This document shows, piece after piece, positions 11,207 through 22,593 of a stretch of 64,000 nt of DNA (position 1 is the stretch's first letter; each line of letters begins with the position of its first letter). The notes under the pieces are model-generated. The model saw only the letters and a list, made by a program, of their open reading frames with translations, had not been told where the DNA came from and ran no database searches. A program made the translations under genes and the position numbers. The stretch comes from Dichetophora obliterata (Eukaryota; Arthropoda; Insecta; Diptera; Sciomyzidae): assembly GCA_963920525.1 (NCBI GenBank), contig OY986440.1, positions 13,743,225 to 13,807,224 on the forward strand. Direction: 5' to 3'.

Positions 11207-11989
11207 CCCGACACTGCTTTAGTACATAGTTTCAAAGCTAATGTTAAATAAACATAAGTAATTATACTGTACAACTTTTTTTTTGGTTCACTGTATATTA
11301 TTTTGAAATACCTCTGTTTGACAGCTCCTTGAAATGGACTGTAATACTTACATTTTCTTTTTAAAAACACCAAAAACAAATAAATTTTAAATTTCTTTTT
11401 GAAAAACTTTGCGTTCCTTATTTAATTTCATTGATTTTTAATGATTTTTTTTGTAGATTTATTTTTCATGACATACTAAATATATGCATTCTATTGCTTT
11501 TTTCGACACAGTAAAAACTGTGTGGTAAAACACACCAATCATAACATATTATTTCACTAATATGATTCACCCTGATCAGAGACATAGTCTGGACAAGCAA
11601 AGATCATACGTAGACTAGATAACCTTGACTGCATCAGAATTAATGTACGTTTCAACAACCTTCATAGATATTTGTGAAACATAATAGGGCTACTCACACT
11701 GACTTGGGTAGTTGGGTAGATTGGCAAATGACGTACATTTTGTAAAGTGCCGTTCTACCCAAGTACGCATCTACCAATCTATTCTAGCTGGCCCCCTGAC
11801 TTGCTTGAGTAGATTGTTTTCTTGCCAAATTGAGTACTTTTTCCTTGAGTACTTTTGCAAAAATAGCCAATAATTGACCTAAGGGCATCAAATTTACAAT
11901 ATTTGTTGTCAAGGCTAATATCTCGAATAATATACAAAAGCTTTTGCCACGCCCCCTATTTATGCCCACAAGTTAAGAAAAAACTTGTG

Positions 11990-12560
11990 GGCATAACGGT
12001 TGTATTGGACTAAAATTTTGTAATTTAGTTAGTATGGCTACTATCGACAATTCAACAAGAAATGGGCGTGGTCGAACTATAACTACGCCTACTTTTTAGA
12101 AATTATAATTCCTGGGCTGTGTATGTTTTATAATGAAACTTGGTTTATATTTGCTATGAGACCAAGTGGTGGTAACAAGATATATAAATTTTGCCACGCC
12201 TACTTTTACCGCCCTTCTATTTATATAAAATCGTTCGTGCGGTGTCTCTTAAGACCTCAGGAATAGTATCACCTGAGAGAACCAAATTTACAATATCTGT
12301 CAATATCTCGGTTAATAAAAAAGCCACACCTCCTTTTACCGCCCACAAATCAATAAAAATGCTATATTTCTTACGGTTTTGATCATACTGGACTAAAATT
12401 TGGTAATTTAGTTTGTATGGTTACTACCTAAAACAGTATTAAAAATGGGTATCCACGCCCCCTTTTACAGCCCACAAATCAATAAAAATAATTTTTTTAA
12501 GATGATTTTGGTCGTATAAGACTTAATGTTGATAATTTAGTTTGTATGACTATTTCTGAC
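11990..12560. repeat. Tandem ~105-130-bp repeat (CGCCC...AATCAATAAAAATGCTATATT)
   Basis: Several diverged units share a CGCCC box, an ACAAATCAATAAAAA box, a GGTCGTAT-like box and TAAAATTTGGTAATTTAGTT. The same units recur at 15650-16010, 27185-27600 and 36780-37200. They look like a satellite-like internal array shared by different elements. Confidence 0.7.
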
Positions 12561-12784
12561 GTCACATAGTTTCATTCCAAAATACTCACTTTTGCGAAAA
12601 CTAGTGTTTCTGTAAATGATAAGCGAGTAAATAGTGGTCCGTGATTAAAAAAGACACACAAGTGAAAGGGAATATTTGCAATTGCAGATTGTGACAGAAA
12701 GCTTTGTGAGAAATTGCGTGAAGTTCTTCTAAAAAAACAAATATGAATATTGTTTGTGCTTAATTTATGAATATGGCGGAAAAA

Positions 12785-15071
12785 TACATGCTTATGCTAT
12801 TACGAAAGATATGTGCCTAAAATAAAGAAAAAAAACAAACTTTCAGAACCTTGGCTAAATTCAAATCTCAGATACCTGAGAAACCAGAGAAACCGAATTT
12901 ACAAACTCATCAAAACTACCGCAAATATTACCGAAGAAATGAGGCTCAGATACGATGAGCTATCAAAAGAGTTCTCTTTCAAATCAGAAGAAGCTTACAA
13001 GTTTTACACAAACTTAATTGGAGAGAAAATTGTCCAAGACCCCAAAACATTTTTCGACTTTGTCAATCTGAAACGAAAATCAGCCGGTTACCCTTCATCC
13101 ATGTATAAAGGTAATATTATCTCTTCCAACCCTCAAGAAATATGTAACCTCTTTGCGGATTATTTTAAGGATGTATTTTGTCCACCAACTACTCAGTCGG
13201 ATGTTTTTCCCCCCACTCCGAATTCACAACATATGGTTGAAAACTTTAGCTTGTCAATAGAAGACATATCGAATGCAATAAAGGGTTTAGATGCAACCAA
13301 GGGACCTGGACCAGACCTAATTCCCCCAAAGTTATTGGTGCGATGCTTAGACCAACTACTTGTACCTTTATATATTATATTTAACAAATCACTGTCTCTT
13401 GGAGTGTTTCCCTCTTTTTGGAAAACTTCCCACCTAATACCAATATACAAAAACGGTCAAAAAAGTTCAGTTGAAAACTATAGAGGCATAGCAATTTTGT
13501 CGGCCGTCCCAAAGCTATTTGAAAAAATAATTTGCGAAAAGCTAACGTACCTTATCAACCAGAGACTAAACGAGCAGCAGCACGGGTTTCGAAAAGGAAG
13601 GTCCACAACCACTAACCTCATGATAATGGTTTCTGACGTTTTATGCAAGATGGAGAAAGGATACCTAATAGACGCTATTTACACTGATTTCAGTAAAGCT
13701 TTTGATCGTGTTGATCACGGCATCTTAATACATAAATTAGAAAAATTTGGTTTCTCTGGATCTTTACTTAGTTGGCTATCAACTTATCTCCATGGTAGAT
13801 CCCAATATGTTAAATTTCAAGGAATTGTTTCGAAGAAAATTGAAGTCTCCTCTGGAGTACCGCAAGGTAGTCACCTTGGTCCTCTTCTCTTCAATATTTT
13901 CATATCCGACTTGTCCGTGGTGTTGAAGGATATTCCACATCTTATGTATGCGGACGACTTAAAATTGTACCACGTAATTGAATCGCAGGAAGATGTAACT
14001 TTCTTACAGTTAAAACTCTCATCTCTTGAGACCTGGTGTACCCAAAACAAACTCTACCTCAATGTAAAAAAGTGTAGCGTGATAAGCTTTTCCCGTAGAA
14101 ACCAAGTTGTAAATCACAAATACCACCTTAATAATAATGAACTTAACAGGGTCAATTATATAGTTGATCTTGGAGTGGTCTTGGACAACAAACTGCGCTT
14201 TAATTTACACTATGATAAGATTGTATCCAGGGCCAGTAAACTGCTCGGTTTTATTAAAAGACGAGCATACGAATTCAAGAATGTATGGGTCACTACATCC
14301 CTGTACTGTGCAATAGTGCGCCCAATACTCGAATATGGCTGCATAATTTGGAATCCAGTTTTTGGATCCCATTGTGATAGAATCGAATCCATCCAAAAAC
14401 AGTTCTTACTATTCGCTTTGAGAGAAACTTATAATCCCCGCGATTATGGAAGCCTTCCACCATATGAACACAGACTCACCCTATTAAATTTGACACCGCT
14501 ATCAACAAGAAGAACGGTACTGGATACATGTTTTACCTTCGATGTTCTGAGCGGTGTAACTAACTGCGAATATATCTCTAACAAGATTACCCTCAATGAC
14601 CCTTTAAGACGTACAAGGCATACTCGGCTGTTAACTGAATATCGGCATCATACTGCATATGCCAGTAATGAACCCATCAACCGTTGCTGTAGAAAATTTA
14701 ATAATATATCCGACCACTACTCACCTTCCATGTCCAAATTCTTATTCAAGCGTTCTCTATACAAGTCTCTTTCTCTGCCTAATCAACCCAACCTCTGAAT
14801 TCTCTTTTTTTTCTCTTCTCCTCTTTCCCTTCTTTTTTGGCGTGTTCGTGAAATAATGTCAATTAGGTGGGCGGATTACGCCCACTTCGAATTGCACATC
14901 TTTGAACACCAAAACAAGGAAGGGGGAGAAAAGGAAAAAAAAAAATTATAAAAAATAAAAAAAAATAAAAAATAAATACCTGTTAGAATAAGTTAATTAA
15001 TAAATTTGTAAAAACCTGTTAGAATAAGTAAATTGCCTTGGTTGGCCAATAAATAAATAAATAAATAAATA
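12785..15071 (+). mobile_element. 5'-truncated non-LTR retrotransposon (LINE)
   Basis: The copy contains a reverse-transcriptase frame, a 3' UTR and a tail of AATA units (about 15047-15071). The apurinic endonuclease that such elements carry upstream is missing, so it is 5'-truncated as usual for target-primed insertion. A clear TSD was not found. It interrupts the element at 11687-16375. Confidence 0.8.
12813..14798 (+). pseudogene. Reverse transcriptase of a Jockey/CR1-group LINE, N-terminally truncated
   Basis: The frame of 661 codons has no natural ATG start; it opens in the truncated body of ORF2. RT landmarks appear in order: GPGPDLIPPKLL, YRGIAILS, QQHGFRKGRSTTTN, the palm aspartate in YTDFSKAFDRVDH, SGVPQGSHLGPLLFNIF, and catalytic YADD. 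The C-terminal part includes the region after the thumb, ending SLPNQPNL. There is no RNase H domain and the endonuclease is absent. Motif style suggests the Jockey/CR1 group; the clade is not resolved by eye. The RT core is undamaged, so the insertion is probably not ancient. Confidence 0.85.
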
Positions 15072-15649
15072 TGCTGACAATTACTTGTTTTGTTGGTAGA
15101 ATTTGACACTTGGTGATGTTGATATTAAACGCACAAACCTTATCTACACATTACGATCCGAGTATTTTTTTCCGAGTAATGCGGTTGCGTAATGCAATTA
15201 TACAAATTTTATTATGGAATAAATTTCATTTATGAACTATTTCAGTTAATATATTTCATAATATAGGTATACATATAATATTTTGTTAATAATATATTTA
15301 TAATCTACATGAAAAAATTTAAATTTATACCTTGTACCTGGTAGAAGTATTTGTAACATGGATACATTTACACATATCCACAACTTCATTGAATATGACT
15401 ATTGCACAAACAAGCAAACATTTTTCTCACCAAGTTAGAACATAGTGAGAACTTCATTGGATTCGAGTCGCATATTTAAGTTTACAGAAACACTTCGTCT
15501 ATCGAATTCCTTCAAAAGTAGAATTGAAACAAGCGAGAGGAGTCACTGCTTTTTCTCATTTTATAACAGAGACAGTGCAAGTGAGAATGACGTCACAATG
15601 ACGTCAAAGTGAGAAAATCTGGTGAGAACTGCGGTGAGAAAAGTTACAT

Positions 15650-16010
15650 AACCGAGCTACAGTACTAAAAATTGGCGTGGTTGCTCTATAGAAACGCCCA
15701 CTTTTTCAGAAATCAAAAAAATTGACTACTGGACCGATTGCGCTGAAATTTTGGCAGTCAATTTGTTTCGCCTACGAGATAGTTTAAGAAAATTTTGCCA
15801 AACACCCTTTTATCGCCTACAAATCAATAAAAATGCTATATTTTAGATGGTTTGGTTGTATTAAACTAAAATTTGGTAAATTAGTGCATATAGTTACTTC
15901 CGGAAACTGAACTTAAAATGGGCGTAGTCGCACTATAGTTATGCCAGTTGAGATATACAAAAAATTGAAATTTTTTCCGATTGGTATGAAAATTCTTATG
16001 TGGCAGTTAG
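15650..16010. repeat. Second block of the CGCCC/ATCAATAAAAATGCTATATT repeat
   Basis: The units are homologous to those at 11990-12560, now to the right of the LINE. Shared boxes include ACAAATCAATAAAAATGCTA and AAACTAAAATTTGGTAAATT. This supports the LINE having split one element. Confidence 0.6.
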
Positions 16011-16117
16011 GCGGTCTGTGACAGAACTACGTTTTCCCCTGGATTACTAGTAAATGATAATATGCTGCGAAGTTTACGTTAAGAATTTTTCGTATATAGA
16101 ATAACTTTTTTACGCCC

Positions 16118-16195
16118 AATTAATGGCACATAATATGACATAATATGACATAATATGACGCCCAATTAATTTTTCGCGCATAATATGACAAAAAA
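16118..16195. repeat. Short tandem repeat of TAATATGACA
   Basis: TAATATGACA-type units occur about four times, interspersed with GCCCAATTAAT. No coding function. Confidence 0.6.
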
Positions 16196-16699
16196 TGATT
16201 TGGTGGCAACCATTTTCAAGCTGTCACTCATCTACATAAACCGGGGAGGTCAAACAACAATGCAGCACTGCCCAAAACTATTCTACAAAGTACTAAATTG
16301 CAATTTAGGGTGCTCGCAATAACCAAAAGTACTCAATATACCTAAACCCAACTACCCAAATCAGTGTGAATACCCCTTATAATTTGTTGTAGCGTGTAAA
16401 GAACCTTACTCTCCTGCTGATGCATCAAAAATAGCAGCAAAGCGACAATATCGCTTTCCTCTTATAAATTATGATTCAGGTAATGAAGAATCGGATTCGA
16501 TCCCGAGAGCGATTCTTTGTCATCGTATTTAAGCTCAAAACTCCATCCATAATATTTGAATAAAACATTTTTAACTTTAAATTTCGTCATCGCAGCTGTT
16601 CTTAAATATGGGCCAAAATATATTTCACATTTATGGGAAGTGCTACGCCTACTTGTCCAATCCCACCATTATAGCCTGAACACATTGACGACGACAAGC

Positions 16700-17240
16700 G
16701 ATGAACGACATGTCTCCATTCTGTCGTTGTAGAGATATGTTGAGCGACTTGATTTTAATAAACGCGACAGCAGCAAACTTCAGCAGCAAATGTTTTTGAT
16801 ATTTACAATCAATTATTTTTGTGGATTTGTGCTCATTTAATATATGTACGTAATTCTATAAATTTAATTTGCAACATTTGTAGCACGAAAAAATGACAAA
16901 TGTTAATAATGTAAGAAATTTCCCTTTGTCGCTTGTCAAATTACAGCCTGAAACAGTGAACACATAGCTCGCGACAGGCTATGAGCGCCAAATGTCACTT
17001 TTAATTTACATGTAATTCTTATGGGAAAAATATTTGGAGACTTTTACGACGACATTGTCGCGCGGCATCGAATACCGTTGTCCCCAGCTTAAATTTAATT
17101 CTAATTTGACACGCGACAAAAGGAAATTTCTTCCATTGTATACATTTGTCATTGTTTCATGCTACAAATGTTACAAATTAAATTTATAGAACTACGTACA
17201 TATATTAAATGAGCACAAATCCACAAAAATAATCTATTAG
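16700..17240. repeat. Foldback repeat with ~140-bp inverted arms
   Basis: The arm at about 16800-16960 (ATTTTTGTGGATTTGTGCTC through GACAAATGT and AAATTTCC) is repeated inverted at about 17098-17235. The intervening ~140 bp carry GACA/TGTC motifs. A related fragment (GTCGCGTTTATTAAAATCAA) occurs inverted at 23450-23516. This is a miniature foldback element with no open frame. Confidence 0.7.
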
Positions 17241-17645
17241 AGTATTTCTATGTTTAGCATAATTGCATGAGAGCACGGATTGTAAAAATCCTATACTTAA
17301 ATATCCAATGCATGGTATAATTATTTGGTAAGGTAGCCGTGATAGTTTTTTGGCGATTGGTAGTTGTCAAAAACAGCTAAAGGAGTTGGAGTTTGCTTCT
17401 GTTGGTAGCAAAGAAGTAAAATATAAGGAAGTGGTGTTGCTAACACACACACTGTACGTGAACTGTCGCACCATTCGTAAATTGTGCGAGCGAGAAAGAG
17501 TGTGTTTTTTGACATTTTTGAGAACCCTGGCATCTGATTGGAAGACTCCTCAGCAAAATAGTTGAAAATAATTCAATTTTAAGCATTTTTCACTGCTTAA
17601 AAAGCAACAAAATTAAAGAAAAAAAACCACTAAAACAAATGCAAT

Positions 17646-17713
17646 ATGAGTTGTGCGGTTAAGAATTGTAAAAGTTCCAGAAAACTTAAAAACAATGCGC
17701 ATTCGTTCCACAG
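17646..17713 (+). pseudogene. Orphan first exon of a THAP-domain transposase
   Basis: The 68-bp exon starts at an ATG and ends CACAG before donor GTAAATAT. It encodes MSCAVKNCKSSRKL and, later, HSFH followed by a split arginine codon. Met-x-Cys-x4-Cys near the N-terminus followed by SFHR is the pattern of the C2CH THAP zinc finger that opens P-element transposases. The downstream exons with the second C and H and the catalytic domain are missing. It supports placing P-b in the P superfamily. Confidence 0.7.
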
Positions 17714-18540
17714 GTAAATATGTCCATACGGCTTAAATTCTTTTAACAAAAGTGCTTTATTTAGTTTCTAACGATATTTTTTTAACTTATTTGTGTTAGA
17801 AATGTATATATTTCTTATTAAAAATGGTTTAAAAATGCAATTTAGACCCCGTCAATTTTCCGCCAGTTTGATCAAACCACATCTGTCAAAACACAAACAC
17901 TGCTTCAGGGGCGCAGTCATTTTTCGCAGTTGAATACATGTTTGGGGCGCTCTTGTTTTCAGCATAGTGAATCAGATTTAGTACCTGTTTGTTAAATTTT
18001 TCTGATTTTTACACAACAACTAGGCAGAAACACCCAAAAAAATAAGGATTTAAAAATTAACCTAATTTAATTTGTAATTAAAGTTGAAGTTTAGAATTTA
18101 TAGGCCTTCATATATAGAAAAATTAAATAAAAATCTTGCAGTTTTTCTAGTTTTTCAACAAAACTAAGCTTTATGAGTATTCAAACAAAGGTAATGTGCG
18201 TATCTATTCAACGAGGTGTCAAATTTAGAATTCCATAAGAATTTATTAAGATATAATTTTTTTATAATTAGAATTTGTCTGAAAGACTAGTGGTTTCTCT
18301 TTTACGAAAGCAATACATTAGAAAGATAATTATTAAAAAGATAACTACATTCAGAACTGCTGTAGACAAAGAAGCCTGTGTGGTACTTACTGAGGTTTGT
18401 AAACCCTAAGCAGCATCCGAAGGCCTCCTTTTGATGCATTTATTTTTTTTTTATTAAATTTGGAAAAACCTCGCGATTTTAAGTAAAAAAAGGTTGTATC
18501 TTAAATGCATGTATTTTTCTTAAATGCATGCATGTTTGAT

Positions 18541-18600
18541 ATCTTGTTGAATAGATACTTGTATTATCTCTCTTTTGATACCCATAAAGTTTAGTTTTGT
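18541..18600. repeat. Recurrent module TTGAATAGATACTTG...TTTTGATACCCATAAA
   Basis: This segment and its surroundings recur in P-b copies (18541, 20166 and 34552) and, diverged, in sequence outside P-b (25055-25110, 23690-23740, and in reverse at 63705-63775). It is often near a phrase like CTATAACTTCTAA. It is a mosaic piece shared by otherwise different repeats. Confidence 0.6.
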
Positions 18601-18990
18601 TGGAAAACTTAAAAAATCAGCTAAATTTTTAGTCCACTTTTTCCAACGTTGGATGCCTATAACTTCTAAGCCAATTGCGTGCGATCAAAAATTTTTTAAA
18701 TAATTAGAGTTGTTGCTATTCTTGAAATGTTTCTAAAATTTTAATGCATAAGAACAAACTTTAACAGTTTGGGCCTTCTTTTACGATACAACCGAATACG
18801 GCCCTCTGTGATTGTTTCTGTATTTGTGTAAACCAACACCAATGTAGAAAATACCACACTTTTCTGCTATTACACCACTTCCTTATATTTTACTTCTTTG
18901 GAAAAAAGACAGTCTACGCTACTACCTTGTCAAATATTTATACCATGATCCAATGGATCGAGAGTGCCCTATTGTACAAGCGTAGCATAG

Positions 18991-19133
18991 GGGCATGTCA
19001 CACTAGCGCGGACACGGACAAATTTGTTGTTGTTTTCGCGGGTAGAATAAGAAACTGGAAATTGAGAGAGCTTCTTTTACCCGTGAAAACAATAACAAAT
19101 TTGTCCGTGTGCGCACCATGTGTGACATGCACC
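18991..19133. repeat. Palindromic foldback MITE F, copy 1
   Basis: The left arm GGGCATGTCACAC...GGACACGGACAAATTTGTTG is repeated inverted on the right (ACAAATTTGTCCGTGT...GTGTGACATGC). CATAG precedes it and ATAG follows it. A second copy lies at 52602-52749. Nearly the whole 143 bp folds on itself. Confidence 0.75.
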
Positions 19134-20517
19134 ATAGGTAAATCAACAGCTCAAAGAACTCTATAATTAGCTGTATTTCACGCTCATTTCTCCTACTGTT
19201 TGCTGCTGCTCTCTTATTTTCTTCTACGGTTTTTTTTTACTTGAATATTGTTGTTGCGGCGATGCACGAATTGTATATTTCCTATTCTTTCTGAGAACCC
19301 TGGCATCTGATTGGAAGACTCCTCAACAAAATAGTAAAAAGTAAATTAATTTTAAGCATTTTTCACTGCTTAAAAAGCGACAAAATCAAAGATAAAAACC
19401 ACAAAACTAAATGCAACATGTGTTGTGTGGTAAAATTGTAAAAGATCCCGAAAACTTAAAAACAATGCGCTTTCGTTCCACAGGAAAATATGTCCATATG
19501 GTTTGAATTATTTTAACAATAAACCTTTATTTAGTTTCTCACGATATTTTTTTCAACTTATTTGTATTAGAAATGTATATATTTCTAATTAAAAATGTTT
19601 TAAAAATTCATACATGCTTCAGGGGCGCAGTAATTTTTTAAAGTAGAATATATTTTTGGGGCGCTCTTGTTTTCAGCATAGTGAATCAGATTTAGTACCT
19701 GTTTGTTAAATTTTTCTGATTTCTGCACAACAACTAGGCAGAAACACTCAAAAAATAAGGATTTTAAAAAATTAATCTAATTTCATTTGTAATTAAAGTT
19801 CAAGTTTAAAATTTATAGGCCTTCAAATTTAGAAAAATGACCTAAAAATCTTGCGGTTTTTTTAGTTTTCAACAAAACTAAGCTTTATGGGTATTTAAAC
19901 AAAGGCAATGCGCGTATTTATTCAACGAGGTGTCAAACATAAAATTCCATGCATATCTTTTTAAGATATAATTTTTTTATAATGAGAATTTGCCTGAAAA
20001 ACGAGTGGTTTCCTTTTTACGAAAGAAACACATTAAATAGAGAATTATAAAAGAGATAACTAAAAAGAGACAACTAAGTACATTTAGTTTTTTTTTTATT
20101 AAATTTGGAAAAACCTCGCGATTTTAAGTAAAAAAAGACTTGTATCTTAAATGCATGTATTTTTATGTTTGATATCTAGTTGAATAGATACATACTTGTA
20201 TTATTTTTCTTTTGGTACCCATAAAGTTTAATTTTGTTGGAAAACTTAAAAAATAAGCTAGATTTTTAGTCCTTTTTTTCCAAAGTTAGATGCCTATAAC
20301 TTCTAAGCCAATTGCCAGCAATCTAAAATTTTTTAAATAATTAGAGTTGTTGCTATTCTTGAAATGGTCCTGAAATTTTAATGCAGGAGAACAAACTTTA
20401 ACAGTTTGGGCCTTATTTTACGATACAACCGAATATGGCCCTGTGTGATTGCTTCTACATTTGTGGGAACCAACACCAATATAGAAAATACCACACTTTT
20501 CTACTATTACACCACTT

Positions 20518-21753
20518 CATAGAAATAAAAGATAAGGAAATGGTGTTCTCACTCACACACGCTATACGTGTCATTTAGTGCGTCATTTTTTGACATAAGA
20601 CCTTGCGAGCAAAACAAATGGCGAAAAAAAACTGTTTCCCGCATAGAAGTAAAATATAAGGAAGCGGTGTAGTTGAAGTGAATTGAAGTATTTTACAAAC
20701 ACAATGAAGTTGACACAAACACAAAAACATTCAATCAGGGCCGCATTTGGTTATGTGCGTTACAATATGATGCGTTACCGATTTTTTTTAAAATGATTTT
20801 TTAATAATTCATTTCATAAAACTTTTTTTTATAATCTGTTTGATTGATATTAAAATAACACAAAATCTAAACAACTAAAATCCATACCAAATTAAACAAT
20901 TTAAAATTCTTTAAAAGAAAAAGTTTTGTGCAGTTTCTTCGAATTGTCGGCTTTTCATTAGTTTTTTTATATAAAAGTATCGAATTATAGCATCCAACCT
21001 TAGGGCGCTAATTTATTTTAATTTCATGTCAAGTATCCAAATAAATCTGTAAAAAATATGTAAATAATAAAGCTTATCCTCATAAAAAAAAAAATTCAGG
21101 CCCTCTTATCTGCCACCCTAAAGAATGAACGCACTCATGAAGCAAGACTTGTGTTTTGACAGAAGCTCTAGCTCTCAAATGGCGGGAAACAACTTTTTTC
21201 GCCATTTGTTTTGCTCGCTCATGTCAAAAAATGAAGCTTTATCTCGCTTCCTCATTTGACGAAAAATCCTTCTACACACGTATAGTGTGTGTGAGTAGAA
21301 CACCATTTCCTTATCTTTTATTTCTTTGAATTAGCTGAACTCAAAGAAGTAAAATTAAACTATTCAAACTATTTCTTTTAAAGTAATTTAATTTGTTTAA
21401 TTTGGTATGGATTTTAGTTTAGTTTTTGTTTTATTTTAATATCAATCAAATAGTTTATAAGAAATAATTTTTGGAAATGAATTATTAATAAATCAATAAT
21501 TGTAGCTTTCTTCATTTTACTAACGTTTTCCTCCGCAAAAAAGTCGGTAACGCACCATATTGCATAATGGTGCTATATAAAAATTACCTCGTAATCATAC
21601 ATCTAAGTAACGAAAAATAGTTTACGTCTTTCTTCAATACACAACCAAATGCGGCCCTGTTTGAATGTTTTTGTGTTTGTGTCAACTTCGTTGTGTTTGT
21701 AAAATACTTCAATTCACTTCAACTACACCGCTTCCTTATATTTTACTTCTATG
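20518..21753. mobile_element. Short P-b-type MITE (subfamily P-c), nested with a second P-c inside, TSD CACCACTT
   Basis: The left end is CATAGAAATAAAAGATAAGG; the right end finishes TTTTACTTCTATG. The 8-bp TSD CACCACTT is exact at 20510-20517 and 21754-21761. Inside, 20642-21328 is a second P-c copy in reverse orientation (CATAGAAGTAAAATATAAGG to TTTTATTTCTTTG), giving a near-palindromic composite. There is no transposase. Confidence 0.75.
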
Positions 21754-21764
21754 CACCACTTCCT

Positions 21765-22593
21765 CAAGAATGATAGAATACAAAGATTGCGCCGAAGACA
21801 AGAAAATGAGAACAACAAAATTGTCGTTCTGCGCACGTACGTCATAATATCAATGCTATTTTGGAGAGCGTTCACTTTGCATACGATTTCTACACAGAAA
21901 TGAAAATTGCAAACATTTTAGTTTGTATAATTAAAATAAAAGAAGTAAGAAGCAATTTATTGGAATGAGAAGAAAGTAAATTAATTAAGTACTCCTTTGC
22001 AAACATTATTTTTACTATTATTTTATTACAGCCAGTAAGCAGCTTAGTCAAAAACAAAATTTGTCTGAGAAACCAATTTCAGTTGGTCAGTGAGCATTAT
22101 TTTTCGACTTGGATTTTATAAAAATGTTTATTAAGAGTTTAATTGATGTAGTTTAAACATTCCCAGATATTTTATTTCCATTAATTTACCTGGGAATTGA
22201 AAGGACAAATAAATGATAGTTCCAAGTTTTAAAATAATGAAACAAATTTTGTTAAGTTAATATATTTTTGTATTTTTGTTTTCGTTTGTGTGCGTTTTCT
22301 ACAATTTTTTGGTTTAATTTTTGTTTTTATTGCAAACATCAGGTTTCTGAAAAATATTTGTTTGCTACTGTTACCACAATTAGCAGCTACACACTTCCTT
22401 TTTAAAATTTTAAGTTAAAAACTCGCAAATATACTTCGATATATACACAAATAAATAAAACACAACCGATTGCAGTACGTTTCTCAACGAAATAAAATAT
22501 TGTGACGTAGTCAACTGAGCAGATGGTTGTCAAACTCGATTAGCAGAAGTAACGGACCTGCGCAAAGCGTAATCTCTTATTCTATCATTCTTG
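21765..22593. mobile_element. MITE Q, candidate 9-bp TSD CCACTTCCT
   Basis: Ends are CAAGAATGATAGAATA and its inverse TATTCTATCATTCTTG, with further inverted similarity inward. CCACTTCCT occurs at 21756-21764 and 22594-22602. A 9-bp duplication suggests a Mutator-like mechanism, though an 8-bp duplication with one untemplated base cannot be excluded. The 829-bp interior is noncoding. Confidence 0.65.

Larger units (their letters stand above)
4109..11216 (+). mobile_element. DNA transposon with 23-bp TIR, 8-bp TSD, Tnp2-like transposase and DUF4806-type gene
   Basis: The left TIR starts CAGTGTCGGGCAGCTTTGCA; its perfect 23-bp inverse is at the right end, split by a later insertion. TSD CTTTAGTA lies at 4101-4108 and 11217-11224. 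Inside are two genes on the plus strand: a transposase frame (5907-7868) and a spliced DUF4806-type gene (8013-10036). A MITE sits at 4415-4854 and a P-like MITE at 10502-11206. About 1.8 kb of noncoding DNA precedes the transposase. The protein resembles animal CACTA/EnSpm-like (Tnp2) enzymes, but CAGTG ends with an 8-bp TSD are not the 2-3 bp duplications of CACTA. Both genes carry one in-frame stop, so this copy is dead. Confidence 0.85.
11687..16375. mobile_element. Element with GGGTA..CACACTGA TIR, split by a LINE
   Basis: The left end GGGCTACTCACACTGACTTG continues GGTAGTTGGGT and is repeated inverted at the right end (ACCCAACTACCCAAATCAGT, then GTGAATACCCC). The TSD is unclear: ATAAT-like sequence lies on both sides but out of register. 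The interior holds the recurrent CGCCC/ATCAATAAAAATGCTATATT repeat on both sides of the LINE at about 12785-15071. No transposase was seen. The superfamily is not assigned. Confidence 0.6.
17409..18900 (+). mobile_element. P-superfamily element P-b, long copy 1, with THAP first exon
   Basis: TIRs are CAAAGAAGTAAAATATAAGG followed by AAGTGGTGT, perfect at both ends over about 29 bp. Length is 1492 bp. It retains what looks like the first coding exon of a THAP-domain transposase (17646-17713). The rest of the transposase is absent. No TSD is visible at this copy (GTTGGTAG left, GAAAAAAG right), probably because flanking DNA of the host MITE was deleted. It is homologous over its length to 33465-34912. 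Confidence 0.8.
17311..18947. mobile_element. P-like MITE family P-d, copy 1, TSD ATCCAATG, carrying a P-b insertion
   Basis: The ends are CATGGTATAATTATTTGGTA and its inverse ending TATACCATG. TSD ATCCAATG is perfect at 17303-17310 and 18948-18955. Only 98 bp of left and 47 bp of right sequence remain around the P-b element; compared with the 310-bp copy at 59139, about 150 bp of interior is missing. That suggests insertion with deletion. CATGG...AAGGT ends with an 8-bp TSD fit the P superfamily. Confidence 0.78.

Noticed and set aside
4109..11216. Assignment as a typical CACTA element
   Set aside because: The TSD is 8 bp and the ends are CAGTG, not CACT with 2-3 bp TSD; only the protein similarity remains.
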